Source: an uncultured Blautia sp. (lineage in GTDB: Bacteria; Bacillota; Clostridia; Lachnospirales; Lachnospiraceae). From it: 10,969 nt of DNA. The notes below the pieces were generated by a model. The model worked only from the letters and a program-made list of their open reading frames with translations, was not told the DNA's origin and searched no databases. The DNA lies in the NCBI GenBank assembly GCA_934358405.1, contig CAKRKL010000070.1:1-10969 (forward strand). The letters run 5' to 3'. Of this stretch, positions 1 to 6,017 are shown piece by piece (the first letter of the stretch is position 1; each line of letters starts with the position of its first letter). Position numbers and translations under genes: made by a program.

Positions 1-24
1 GAAAAAATTAAGCGAGGGGGAAGA

Positions 25-324
25 ATGATGAAGAAATGCACATTAACTCAGGTTCCTTGCAGAAAAGCAATTATGGACGTTGTCCAGGCTAACAAAGATA
101 GAAGATCATTACAGCACACCTACGAACTGGCAAAACTCTTTCAAGTAGCTTGTTCCAGTAATGAAGCATTTATGGAGCTGCCAGAGGAAGACCAGGAGCG
201 TTTCTTGCTGATTACAGATGCTTTAATGATGAATGATCTGGAAGATCTCAAAAGAGTACATAACCTTGCAAATTATCTGATGATAAAGCGGATTAAGGAT
301 AATGTAAAAGCGGTGGAGGCGTAG
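25..324 (+). CDS. Hypothetical protein, mobile-element accessory gene
   Basis: This 99-aa soluble, mostly helical protein is not one I recognise. It starts MMKKCTLTQ, with a purine-rich ribosome binding site (GAGGGGGA) a few bases upstream. There are two consecutive ATG codons and either could be used. The middle and end are rich in Glu, Asp, Leu and Met, with runs that look like amphipathic helices (residues 52-95). No signal peptide, membrane segment or cysteine motif is seen beyond isolated Cys5, Cys12 and Cys43. It is followed after one base by a 36-aa microprotein gene whose ribosome binding site lies inside its 3' end, suggesting coupled translation. Its position three genes before an integrase suggests an accessory or regulatory role in the mobile element, but nothing in the sequence proves this. 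Confidence 0.7.
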   Translation: MMKKCTLTQVPCRKAIMDVVQANKDRRSLQHTYELAKLFQVACSSNEAFMELPEEDQERFLLITDALMMNDLEDLKRVHNLANYLMIKRIKDNVKAVEA

Positions 325-325
325 C

Positions 326-436
326 ATGGACTATAAGAAAGAAATTGAAACTTTTCTGAATGAAATCCAGAATGAGAAATTTCTGAAATTTTTATATAAC
401 GTAATTGTCTCATTTAAGAAACAGTGGGGGTACTAA
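326..436 (+). CDS. 36-aa microprotein, first of a related pair
   Basis: The product begins MDYKKEIETF and is a single charged amphipathic helix candidate ending in KKQWGY. The start is supported by GGAGG at 315-319, six bases upstream, inside the end of the preceding gene. Only one base separates it from the stop before it, and one base separates its own stop from the next start. It shares the MDYK-E opening, an Asn at residue 16, the Leu-Lys at residues 20-21 and the hydrophobic spacing with the next gene, so the two look like diverged copies. Short proteins with this opening are familiar to me from clostridial mobile elements (from memory, not a search). Function unknown; too short for any known enzymatic fold. 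Confidence 0.6.
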   Translation: MDYKKEIETFLNEIQNEKFLKFLYNVIVSFKKQWGY

Positions 437-437
437 T

Positions 438-536
438 ATGGATTACAAGGAAGAAACTATTAAAATGATTCAAAAATGCAACAATCTTCACTGGCTAAAA
501 GTAATTCATGCTTATGTATTAAGATTGTTAGGATAA
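438..536 (+). CDS. 32-aa microprotein, second of a related pair
   Basis: The product begins MDYKEETIKM and ends VLRLLG. It is predicted to be one amphipathic helix, with its hydrophobic residues falling in the same register as in the preceding 36-aa protein. Eight of 32 aligned residues are identical without gaps, mostly the opening MDYK-E plus Asn16, Leu20 and Lys21. Its ribosome binding site is a weak GGGGG run at 426-430. The arrangement (one-base gaps, three short genes in line, then the integrase) suggests one transcript. No function can be assigned. A regulator of excision or a toxin/antitoxin-like peptide is conceivable, but nothing here shows it. Confidence 0.55.
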   Translation: MDYKEETIKMIQKCNNLHWLKVIHAYVLRLLG

Positions 537-540
537 TCAG

Positions 541-562
541 AGGGCGGCGTAACTGCTGCCCT
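541..562 (+). promoter_or_regulatory. Hairpin just upstream of the integrase gene
   Basis: An 8-bp stem (AGGGCGGC paired with GCTGCCCT, one G-U pair) with a six-base loop sits between the last microprotein and the integrase. Only three T residues follow it, so it is at best a weak terminator or attenuator. Its right arm shares the 11-base string TAACTGCTGCC with the right arm of the terminator after the integrase gene. Confidence 0.45.
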
Positions 563-591
563 TTGGAGCATAGAAAGGATGGTGACACATA

Positions 592-1740
592 ATGGCAAGA
601 ATCCCATCAGGAATGCGAAAAAAGGAAAATGGCTTATTTGAGAAGCGTTTCACAGTAAATGGAAAACGATATAGTGCCTATGGCCATACTGTAAAAGAAT
701 GTGCAGAGAATGAAACAGAGCTGCGTGAGACAATAAAAGCAGGACTGTATAACGAAAATAAAAACCTTACTCTGGATGCTTATTTTGATGAATGGGAAAA
801 ATCCAGGGGCGGGGTGGTGAAGAATAGCAGCATTAAAGAAATACGGTCAAGATATGACAATCATATCAAACCGGTCCTGGGAAAGACAAAAGTGCAGAAA
901 ATAGAAAAGCGTGTAGTGGTGAAGCTTCAACAGGAATTGTCTGGGAAGCTTTGCGCTTCAACAGTAAATGGGATTCTGGTTGTGCTGAAATCCGTGTTGA
1001 ATGAAGCCGTCAGAGATGAGATCATTACCAAGAATCCTGCTGCCGGTATAAAGCCATTGCGAACAGACGACAGGCCAGATGCAAGTGAGACCATTCACCG
1101 GGCATTGACCAGAGAGGAACAATTGGCATTTCTGCAGGGTGCAAGGAATGAATGGTTGTATGAATTCTTTTGCTTTTCCCTTTGTACCGGTATGAGAATT
1201 AATGAGATTAATGCTTTGAAGTGGGGCGATATAGATTACATAAACAACGTGATCCATGTCACCAAGACAGTTTCCCGGAAGAAAGGCGGAGGAATCGAGG
1301 AAACAACACCAAAATCCGGGACCAGCAAGCGAGATATTCCCATGAACGATACAATAAAAAAGATTCTGCAAATGCAAAAGGATAAGATTGCTATTTTCTA
1401 CGGGGACATTTTCGCAAGAAAACTGAGCAATAACATCTTCCTGGGGAGCAATGGATCCAAGGCGATTGCATCCCACACAGTGAGTTATTCCATAGACAAA
1501 GTTCTGGGGCAGCTCCGGCAGCAGGGAACGGAGATGGAGAGATTTACTCATCATGCTTTCCGGGATACATTTGCAACCAGGTACATAGAAGAGGGTGGAA
1601 ACATGAAGACTCTGCAGATGATTCTGGGGCATAGTTCCCTTGCCATGACTGCGGATCTGTATGCTCATGTTCTTCCCAATACGAAGCAGCAGGAAATGAA
1701 ACAGATAGAGGGTGCATTTCATGAGGTGGCAGTTTTATAA
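592..1740 (+). CDS. int: Tyrosine site-specific integrase of a mobile element
   Basis: This 382-aa phage-type tyrosine recombinase would integrate and excise the element by strand exchange at short att sites. An N-terminal arm-binding, AP2-like region (about residues 10-50) is followed by a SAM-like core-binding domain (about 58-150) and the catalytic domain (about 170-375). All catalytic residues are in place: Arg202 (TGMRINE), Lys241 (TPKSGTSKR), His321 and Arg324 (HHAFRDT), His347 (LGHSS) and the nucleophile Tyr357 (DLYAHV). Length is normal for Tn916-like and phage integrases, so the protein looks intact. The ATG follows a GGTGA-type ribosome binding site (581-585). The stop codon lies inside a strong terminator hairpin. 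The att site is expected just downstream, before zapA. No excisionase gene is seen next to it. Confidence 0.96.
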   Translation: MARIPSGMRKKENGLFEKRFTVNGKRYSAYGHTVKECAENETELRETIKAGLYNENKNLTLDAYFDEWEKSRGGVVKNSSIKEIRSRYDNHIKPVLGKTKVQKIEKRVVVKLQQELSGKLCASTVNGILVVLKSVLNEAVRDEIITKNPAAGIKPLRTDDRPDASETIHRALTREEQLAFLQGARNEWLYEFFCFSLCTGMRINEINALKWGDIDYINNVIHVTKTVSRKKGGGIEETTPKSGTSKRDIPMNDTIKKILQMQKDKIAIFYGDIFARKLSNNIFLGSNGSKAIASHTVSYSIDKVLGQLRQQGTEMERFTHHAFRDTFATRYIEEGGNMKTLQMILGHSSLAMTADLYAHVLPNTKQQEMKQIEGAFHEVAVL

Positions 1741-1753
1741 CTGCTGCCTTTTT
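1724..1753 (+). terminator. Rho-independent terminator overlapping the integrase stop
   Basis: An 11-bp stem (1724-1734 with 1739-1749, including two G-U pairs) closes a four-base TTAT loop and runs straight into five T residues (1749-1753). The integrase TAA codon (1738-1740) lies at the loop and the start of the right arm. It would stop element transcription from running into zapA. Confidence 0.88.
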
Positions 1754-1770
1754 CCATAAAATAAACGGAT

Positions 1771-1793
1771 TGGGGTAAAAAGTGGGGTAAAAG
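1771..1793 (+). repeat. Two adjacent direct repeats of TGGGGTAAAA
   Basis: TGGGGTAAAA occurs at 1771-1780 and again at 1783-1792, both followed by AG or G, giving a 12-base period. The location just past the integrase fits arm-type integrase binding sites near an element end. That role is inferred; the repeat itself is seen directly. Confidence 0.55.
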
Positions 1794-1877
1794 ATAAACA
1801 GGAGTCCGGAAACCCCAGTAAAACAGGCACTTTTCATAATTTTGTAAAAAATCCTATACTTTTCTACATTTTTCGAT

Positions 1878-1883
1878 TATAAT
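1878..1883 (+). promoter_or_regulatory. Possible -10 box for zapA
   Basis: A perfect TATAAT lies about 100 bases before the zapA start, but no good -35 box is found at 16-18 bases spacing. A weaker alternative is TTTTCA (1831-1836) with TATACT (1855-1860), 18 bases apart. If the element inserted between zapA and its former upstream genes, a promoter in this region would be needed. Confidence 0.35.
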
Positions 1884-1913
1884 AAAAAGGATTACATAAT
1901 TGAAAAAGCAAAA

Positions 1914-1949
1914 CCGAAGTCAGACAGCCAGAGAATAGGCTGGGTTCGG
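1914..1949 (+). promoter_or_regulatory. Leader hairpin upstream of zapA
   Basis: CCGAA (1914-1918) pairs with TTCGG (1945-1949), and inside it CAGCC (1925-1929) pairs with GGCTG (1938-1942) across an asymmetric internal loop. It ends about 17 bases before the AGGAGG site. It has no T tract, so it is not a terminator. It may be a transcript-stabilising or protein-binding structure, or chance. Confidence 0.3.
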
Positions 1950-1981
1950 AATGGGATAAAAGATACAGGAGGCTTGAACGA

Positions 1982-2389
1982 ATGGCGGTCAAGAATACAG
2001 CGCAGGTGATCATCGGAGGTAAGATCATTACCCTGGGAGGATATGAATCAGAGGAATATTTCCAGCAGGTGGCATCATATATGAATAAGAAGATAGGAGA
2101 GCTGGAGACTGTGCCGGGATACGGCAGACAGCCGATGGAGACCAAGCACATGCTTCTCAGCCTGAACATAACAGACGATTATTTCAAGGCGAAGAAGCAG
2201 GTAGAGACCTATGAGCTTGACCTGCAGCAGAAGGACCAGGAGATGTATGATCTGAAGCATGAGCTGATTTCTCTTCGTATGCAGATTGAAGAAGCACAGA
2301 AGAGTGAGCAGGAGGCTATGGATGAGAAGAATCTTCTGGAGGGCAAGGTCAAGGAGCTGGAGAAAGAACTGGATGAAATGCTGAAATAA
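1982..2389 (+). CDS. zapA: ZapA-family cell division protein
   Basis: ZapA proteins bind FtsZ in the cytoplasm and bundle its filaments at the division site. The first 75 or so residues match the family layout: a short beta-rich start (QVIIGGKIITLGGYESEEYF) followed by a helix leading to the dimerising region (LLSLNITDDYFKAKK). Residues from about 70 to 135 are a long Glu/Lys/Gln-rich coiled coil. At 135 aa it is longer than Bacillus ZapA (about 85 aa), the extra length being coiled coil. A perfect AGGAGG (1967-1972) nine bases before the ATG fixes the start. It is the first chromosomal gene after the mobile element and is followed by a terminator-like hairpin, then the U32 gene. Confidence 0.88.
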   Translation: MAVKNTAQVIIGGKIITLGGYESEEYFQQVASYMNKKIGELETVPGYGRQPMETKHMLLSLNITDDYFKAKKQVETYELDLQQKDQEMYDLKHELISLRMQIEEAQKSEQEAMDEKNLLEGKVKELEKELDEMLK

Positions 2390-2394
2390 AAAGC

Positions 2395-2432
2395 AGGAGG
2401 GATTGCCTAGGTGATTCCTCTTTTCTCTTTTA
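2395..2432 (+). terminator. Terminator or attenuator between zapA and the U32 gene
   Basis: A stem of about 12 bp (2395-2406 with 2411-2422, with four G-U pairs) closes a CTAG-containing loop and is followed by the T-rich tract TTTTCTCTTTT. It would end or reduce zapA transcription before the U32 gene. No separate promoter for the U32 gene is evident in the remaining 30 bases, so partial read-through is likely. Confidence 0.7.
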
Positions 2433-2462
2433 TAAACACGATCCGGAATTGGAGGAAATACT

Positions 2463-4637
2463 TTGAAACAGAATATAGAATTGCTGGCGCCGGCCGGCTC
2501 CTACGAGGGCTTTGAGGCGGCAATAGGAGCAGGTGCAGATGCTGTTTATGTGGGCGGTTCCATGTTCGGAGCCAGGGCATATGCGCAGAATTTTACCCAG
2601 GATGAGCTTCTTAAGGCCATTGATATGGCACACATTCATGGAAGAAAGCTGTACCTGACAGTTAACACCTTATTGAAAAACAGAGAATTAAAAGAAGAGC
2701 TGGTTTCCTATCTTACCCCATATTACGAAGCTGGCCTGGATGCGGTTATCGTGCAGGATATGGGTGTGTTTGCACTTTTGAAACGGGAATTTTCAGACCT
2801 TCATCTTCATGCCAGTACCCAGATGACAATAACAGGGCCGGAAGGAATGAAGCTGCTGGCAGAGCTTGGCGCTTCCCGTGTAGTTGCGGCAAGGGAGCTT
2901 TCCTTAGAGGAGCTGCAGAAGATGCACAAGGCAAGCCCCATTGAAATAGAAGCCTTTGTACATGGTGCGCTTTGCTACAGCTATTCCGGACAGTGCCTTA
3001 TGAGCAGCCTTTTGGGCGGCAGAAGCGGAAACAGAGGACGTTGTGCGCAGCCCTGCAGACTGCCTTATCAGGTAAAGGGATTCCGAACGCAGGATTATGG
3101 CAAAGGAGAATTTTGCCCTTTAAGTCTGAAGGATATTTGTACGATTGAGATTTTGCCCCAGATTATTGAGGCAGGAGTTACTTCCCTTAAGATTGAGGGA
3201 AGAATGAAGCAGCCTGCCTATACAGCAGGCGTCACAGGCATGTATCGGAAATACCTGGATCTTCTTTTTGAAAAAGGCTCAAATAGCTATAAGGTAGATG
3301 AAAAAGACAAAAAATATCTTTTGAATTTGTTTAACAGAGGTGGTTCCTGTACAGGCTATTACCAGATGGGAAATGGTCCTTGTATGATGGCATTTACCAA
3401 TGAGAAGAAGACCGGCGAGGTATCTTTGCAGACGAAGACTCTTAAAAAGCCGGTGAAAGGCGAGCTTAGTCTTTTCCCGGAGTCCCCTGTGTTCCTTACC
3501 CTGTCCTGTCAGGGCGAGAGTGCGACCGCATTTGTCGGCGAGGTGCAGTATGCAAAAAGCCAGCCGGTAACTAAGGAACGTATCCGTCAGCAGATGGATA
3601 AACTTGGAAATACCCCATTTGTCTGGGAAGCTCTGGACATACAGATGGGAGAGAGTATATTTGTTCCCATGAAGACTCTGAACGAGGCCCGTCATCAGGC
3701 ATTGGAAGAGCTGCAGGAGAAGCTTCTGGCGAAATACAGAAGAAATAAAATTAACCAGACCACAGAAGCAGCAGTGCCAGAACAGAGAACAGACTTTGGC
3801 ACGGCGGACAGGCCAATTCCGATTTATGCTTCCTGCGAAACAGACGAGGCAGCAGAGCTTTTGTGCCAGGCAGAGGGAATCAGAGGAATTTATCTGCCCT
3901 ATATACTGATGGAGAAATACCTTCAGACAGGCCTTTTAAGGGGAAAAGAGATGTATCTTTCTCTGCCTCATATTACAAGAGAAGATCCTCCTAAGGGTTA
4001 TACCGAGCAGCTTCTAAAATGGCTGGAGGCAGGCATGACAGGATTTTTGGTACGGAATCTGGAATCCTACAGCCGCCTGGAACAAATGGGCTTGGCAGAC
4101 AAATGTGTGCTGGATCATTCTTTGTATACATGGAATGATGAGTCCATTCATTTCTGGAAAAGTCAAAAGATACTTCGCAATACAGTTCCGCTGGAGCTGA
4201 ATGAGAAGGAGCTTTGCCACAGAGAAAATACAGGTAGTGAGATGATGGTCTACGGCAGACTGCCGCTGATGCACAGTGCCCAGTGTGTCCGGAAGAATAC
4301 TACAGGCTGTAATCGCCAGGAGGACAGGCTTGTTCTTAAGGATCGCTACGAAAAGGAATTTCCTGTAGTCTGCTATTGCAATCCATGGAAAACCGGAAAT
4401 ACAAAGCCGGAGGGGCCCTGTTATAATATCATCTATAATAGTCTTCCCTATGGTCTTCTAAAAGAAGCAGACAAGGTGAAGAAGCTGGGAGTATCTGCAG
4501 TGAGGCTGTCCTTTACCATAGAGAGCAAGAAGGAAATACAGCAGATACTGACAGATTTTACAGCTGCCTATCATGGGGGCAGAGCATCACGGGAATATGA
4601 ATTTACAAAAGGTCATTTTAAAAGAGGAGCCGAGTAA
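2463..4637 (+). CDS. Peptidase U32 family protein with DUF3656 (RlhA/TrhP-like)
   Basis: This 724-aa protein has a U32 TIM-barrel-like N-terminal half (LLAPAGSYEGFEAAIGAGADAVYVG-type opening) and the family signature EAFVHGALCYSYSGQC. Cys171, Cys178, Cys194 and Cys198 form the conserved cluster thought to hold an iron-sulfur centre. Residues about 270-430 fit the DUF3656 segment. The last third is a second barrel-like part with YGRLPLM (597-603) and another cysteine group (608, 616, 637, 639, 653). Characterised relatives such as E. coli RlhA and TrhP hydroxylate 23S rRNA or tRNA, so RNA hydroxylation is a better guess than proteolysis. The start is TTG, fixed by GGAGG (2451-2455) seven bases upstream. 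Its stop is six bases before the SEDS gene, so co-transcription with cell-wall genes is likely. The substrate is unknown. Confidence 0.9.
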   Translation: MKQNIELLAPAGSYEGFEAAIGAGADAVYVGGSMFGARAYAQNFTQDELLKAIDMAHIHGRKLYLTVNTLLKNRELKEELVSYLTPYYEAGLDAVIVQDMGVFALLKREFSDLHLHASTQMTITGPEGMKLLAELGASRVVAARELSLEELQKMHKASPIEIEAFVHGALCYSYSGQCLMSSLLGGRSGNRGRCAQPCRLPYQVKGFRTQDYGKGEFCPLSLKDICTIEILPQIIEAGVTSLKIEGRMKQPAYTAGVTGMYRKYLDLLFEKGSNSYKVDEKDKKYLLNLFNRGGSCTGYYQMGNGPCMMAFTNEKKTGEVSLQTKTLKKPVKGELSLFPESPVFLTLSCQGESATAFVGEVQYAKSQPVTKERIRQQMDKLGNTPFVWEALDIQMGESIFVPMKTLNEARHQALEELQEKLLAKYRRNKINQTTEAAVPEQRTDFGTADRPIPIYASCETDEAAELLCQAEGIRGIYLPYILMEKYLQTGLLRGKEMYLSLPHITREDPPKGYTEQLLKWLEAGMTGFLVRNLESYSRLEQMGLADKCVLDHSLYTWNDESIHFWKSQKILRNTVPLELNEKELCHRENTGSEMMVYGRLPLMHSAQCVRKNTTGCNRQEDRLVLKDRYEKEFPVVCYCNPWKTGNTKPEGPCYNIIYNSLPYGLLKEADKVKKLGVSAVRLSFTIESKKEIQQILTDFTAAYHGGRASREYEFTKGHFKRGAE

Positions 4638-4643
4638 AGGCGT

Positions 4644-6017
4644 ATGATTAATATTGTTGTTGAGTTATCGAAATATGTGATCCTGACATTGATGATCATA
4701 TATACTGTTTTGTGCTACTATCTTGTGATTGGGAAGCACACATCTGACAGAAAAGGGCTTTTGCAGACTCAGATCTCACTTACCTTTTTTCTGGACTTTA
4801 CTGCATTTGTGGTAATATTTTTGAAAACCTTTGACTTTAAGGTGGTCGTTTTTTATGGGGAGATGATGGTGTATTTTGCTGCGATCCTGATTCTGTACCG
4901 CAGAATTTATAAGAATGCATCCATGCTTTTGCTGAATAATATGTGCATGCTGCTCAGCGTGGGCTTTATTATGCTGTGCAGACTGGACATTGCATCTGCC
5001 AGTAAGCAGCTTCTGATCGTTGCCTGCGTAAGTGCAGTGGCTTTGGTGATTCCGGTGATGATCCGCAGAATGAAATTTCTTAAGGATCTTACCTGGGTTT
5101 ATGCCGGCATAGGCGTGGTCCTTCTGGCGGCAGTTCTTGTGCTGGCCCAGACCAGCTACGGAGCGAAGCTTTCCCTTATGGGCATTCAGCCCTCTGAGGT
5201 GATCAAGCTCACCTTTGTATTTTTTATGGCATCTCTTCTTGCCAGGGAGGTTACCTTTAAGAAGGTGGTTCTGGCAACTATAGTGGCAGGACTTCACGTG
5301 GGGATCCTGGTGTGCTCCAGGGATCTTGGAAGTGCAGTGGTGTTCTTTGTAGCTTATCTGGTAATGATTTATGTATCCACCAGGAAGCCTGTTTATCTTG
5401 GAATCGGACTTGGAGGCGGTGCAGCAGGAGCTGTGATCGCATACTACCTGTTTGGACATGTAAGGGAGCGAGTCAGTGCATGGAAGGATCCTATGGCTGT
5501 TTATCACAATGAAGGATACCAGATCGTGCAGTCTTTGTTTGCAATCGGTACAGGAGGATGGTTTGGCATGGGACTTTGCCAGGGCTCCCCTGAGAAAATT
5601 CCGGTTGTAAAAAATGACTTTATTTTCAGCGCGATCTGCGAGGAGATGGGCGGTATTTTTGCAATCTGTCTGATTCTTGTATGCATGAGCTTTTTCCTTA
5701 CGATCGTGGAGATTGCCCTGCAGATCAAGAACCCGTTTTATAAACTGATCGCCATTGGACTTGGCACGGAATATGCATTCCAGGTATTTCTGACCATCGG
5801 CGGAGCGACCAAATTCATTCCTATGACAGGTGTGACCCTTCCGCTGGTAAGCTACGGAGGAAGCTCCGTTATGTGTGTGATCCTGATGATTGCCATTATC
5901 CAGGGCCTGTATATTTATAGAGAGGACGAGGACGAAGAAATTGAGAGACATCGACGAGAAGCAGCAAAGAGAGCGAGACAGAGAGCTGCTGAGGCAGCGG
6001 CAGAAAGAGATTACTAA
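4644..6017 (+). CDS. SEDS peptidoglycan glycosyltransferase (RodA/FtsW/SpoVE family)
   Basis: This 457-aa polytopic membrane protein polymerises lipid II into glycan strands together with a class B PBP. Family motifs in order are QPSEVIKLTFV (182-192), RDLGSAVVFF (226-235), the loop RVSAWKDP with the presumed catalytic Asp282, GYQIVQSLFAIGTGGWFGMGL (291-311), KNDFIFSAICEEMG (323-336) and FIPMTGVTLPLVSYGGSS (391-408). There are roughly a dozen membrane helices. The tail after 425 is highly charged (REDEDEEIERHRREAAKRARQR) and cytoplasmic, and its DNA also encodes the beginning of the PBP. The N-terminal half is longer than Bacillus RodA, closer to the actinobacterial RodA that pairs with PbpA. 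RodA, FtsW and SpoVE cannot be told apart from sequence alone; the partner type favours RodA-like. Confidence 0.92.
   Translation: MINIVVELSKYVILTLMIIYTVLCYYLVIGKHTSDRKGLLQTQISLTFFLDFTAFVVIFLKTFDFKVVVFYGEMMVYFAAILILYRRIYKNASMLLLNNMCMLLSVGFIMLCRLDIASASKQLLIVACVSAVALVIPVMIRRMKFLKDLTWVYAGIGVVLLAAVLVLAQTSYGAKLSLMGIQPSEVIKLTFVFFMASLLAREVTFKKVVLATIVAGLHVGILVCSRDLGSAVVFFVAYLVMIYVSTRKPVYLGIGLGGGAAGAVIAYYLFGHVRERVSAWKDPMAVYHNEGYQIVQSLFAIGTGGWFGMGLCQGSPEKIPVVKNDFIFSAICEEMGGIFAICLILVCMSFFLTIVEIALQIKNPFYKLIAIGLGTEYAFQVFLTIGGATKFIPMTGVTLPLVSYGGSSVMCVILMIAIIQGLYIYREDEDEEIERHRREAAKRARQRAAEAAAERDY

Larger units (their letters stand above)
1..1793. mobile_element. One end of an integrated mobile element (ICE or prophage type)
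   Basis: A complete tyrosine integrase is preceded by three small unknown genes of the kind common beside integrases in Firmicute elements, and followed by conserved housekeeping genes starting with zapA. This places one element boundary just downstream of the integrase. The other end lies outside the window. No conjugation, replication, capsid or excisionase gene is visible, so ICE, prophage and smaller genomic island cannot be told apart. The right limit is a guess: the last bases assigned are a pair of short direct repeats at 1771-1793 that may be integrase arm-binding sites. The boundary could lie anywhere from about 1754 to 1880. Confidence 0.6.
1754..1981 (+). other. Element/chromosome junction and zapA leader, no gene
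   Basis: This stretch of about 230 bases is AT-rich and has no convincing ORF on either strand. It holds the TGGGGTAAAA repeats, a TATAAT hexamer, a leader hairpin, and two imperfect copies of a string of about 16 bases, TAAAAGATA(AA)CAGGAG, at 1788-1804 and 1957-1971. The second copy contains part of the zapA ribosome binding site. The att site should lie here, but one end alone cannot define it. Confidence 0.5.

Noticed and set aside
958..1722. A 254-codon minus-strand open frame within the integrase gene
   Set aside because: It is antisense to an intact integrase with all catalytic residues and has no ribosome binding site or recognisable motif.
5890..5940. Longer PBP start at TTG 5890
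   Set aside because: It would add 17 residues unlike typical PBP N-termini, lacks a ribosome binding site and increases the overlap with the SEDS gene to 128 bases. TTG at 5941 has GAGG at good spacing.
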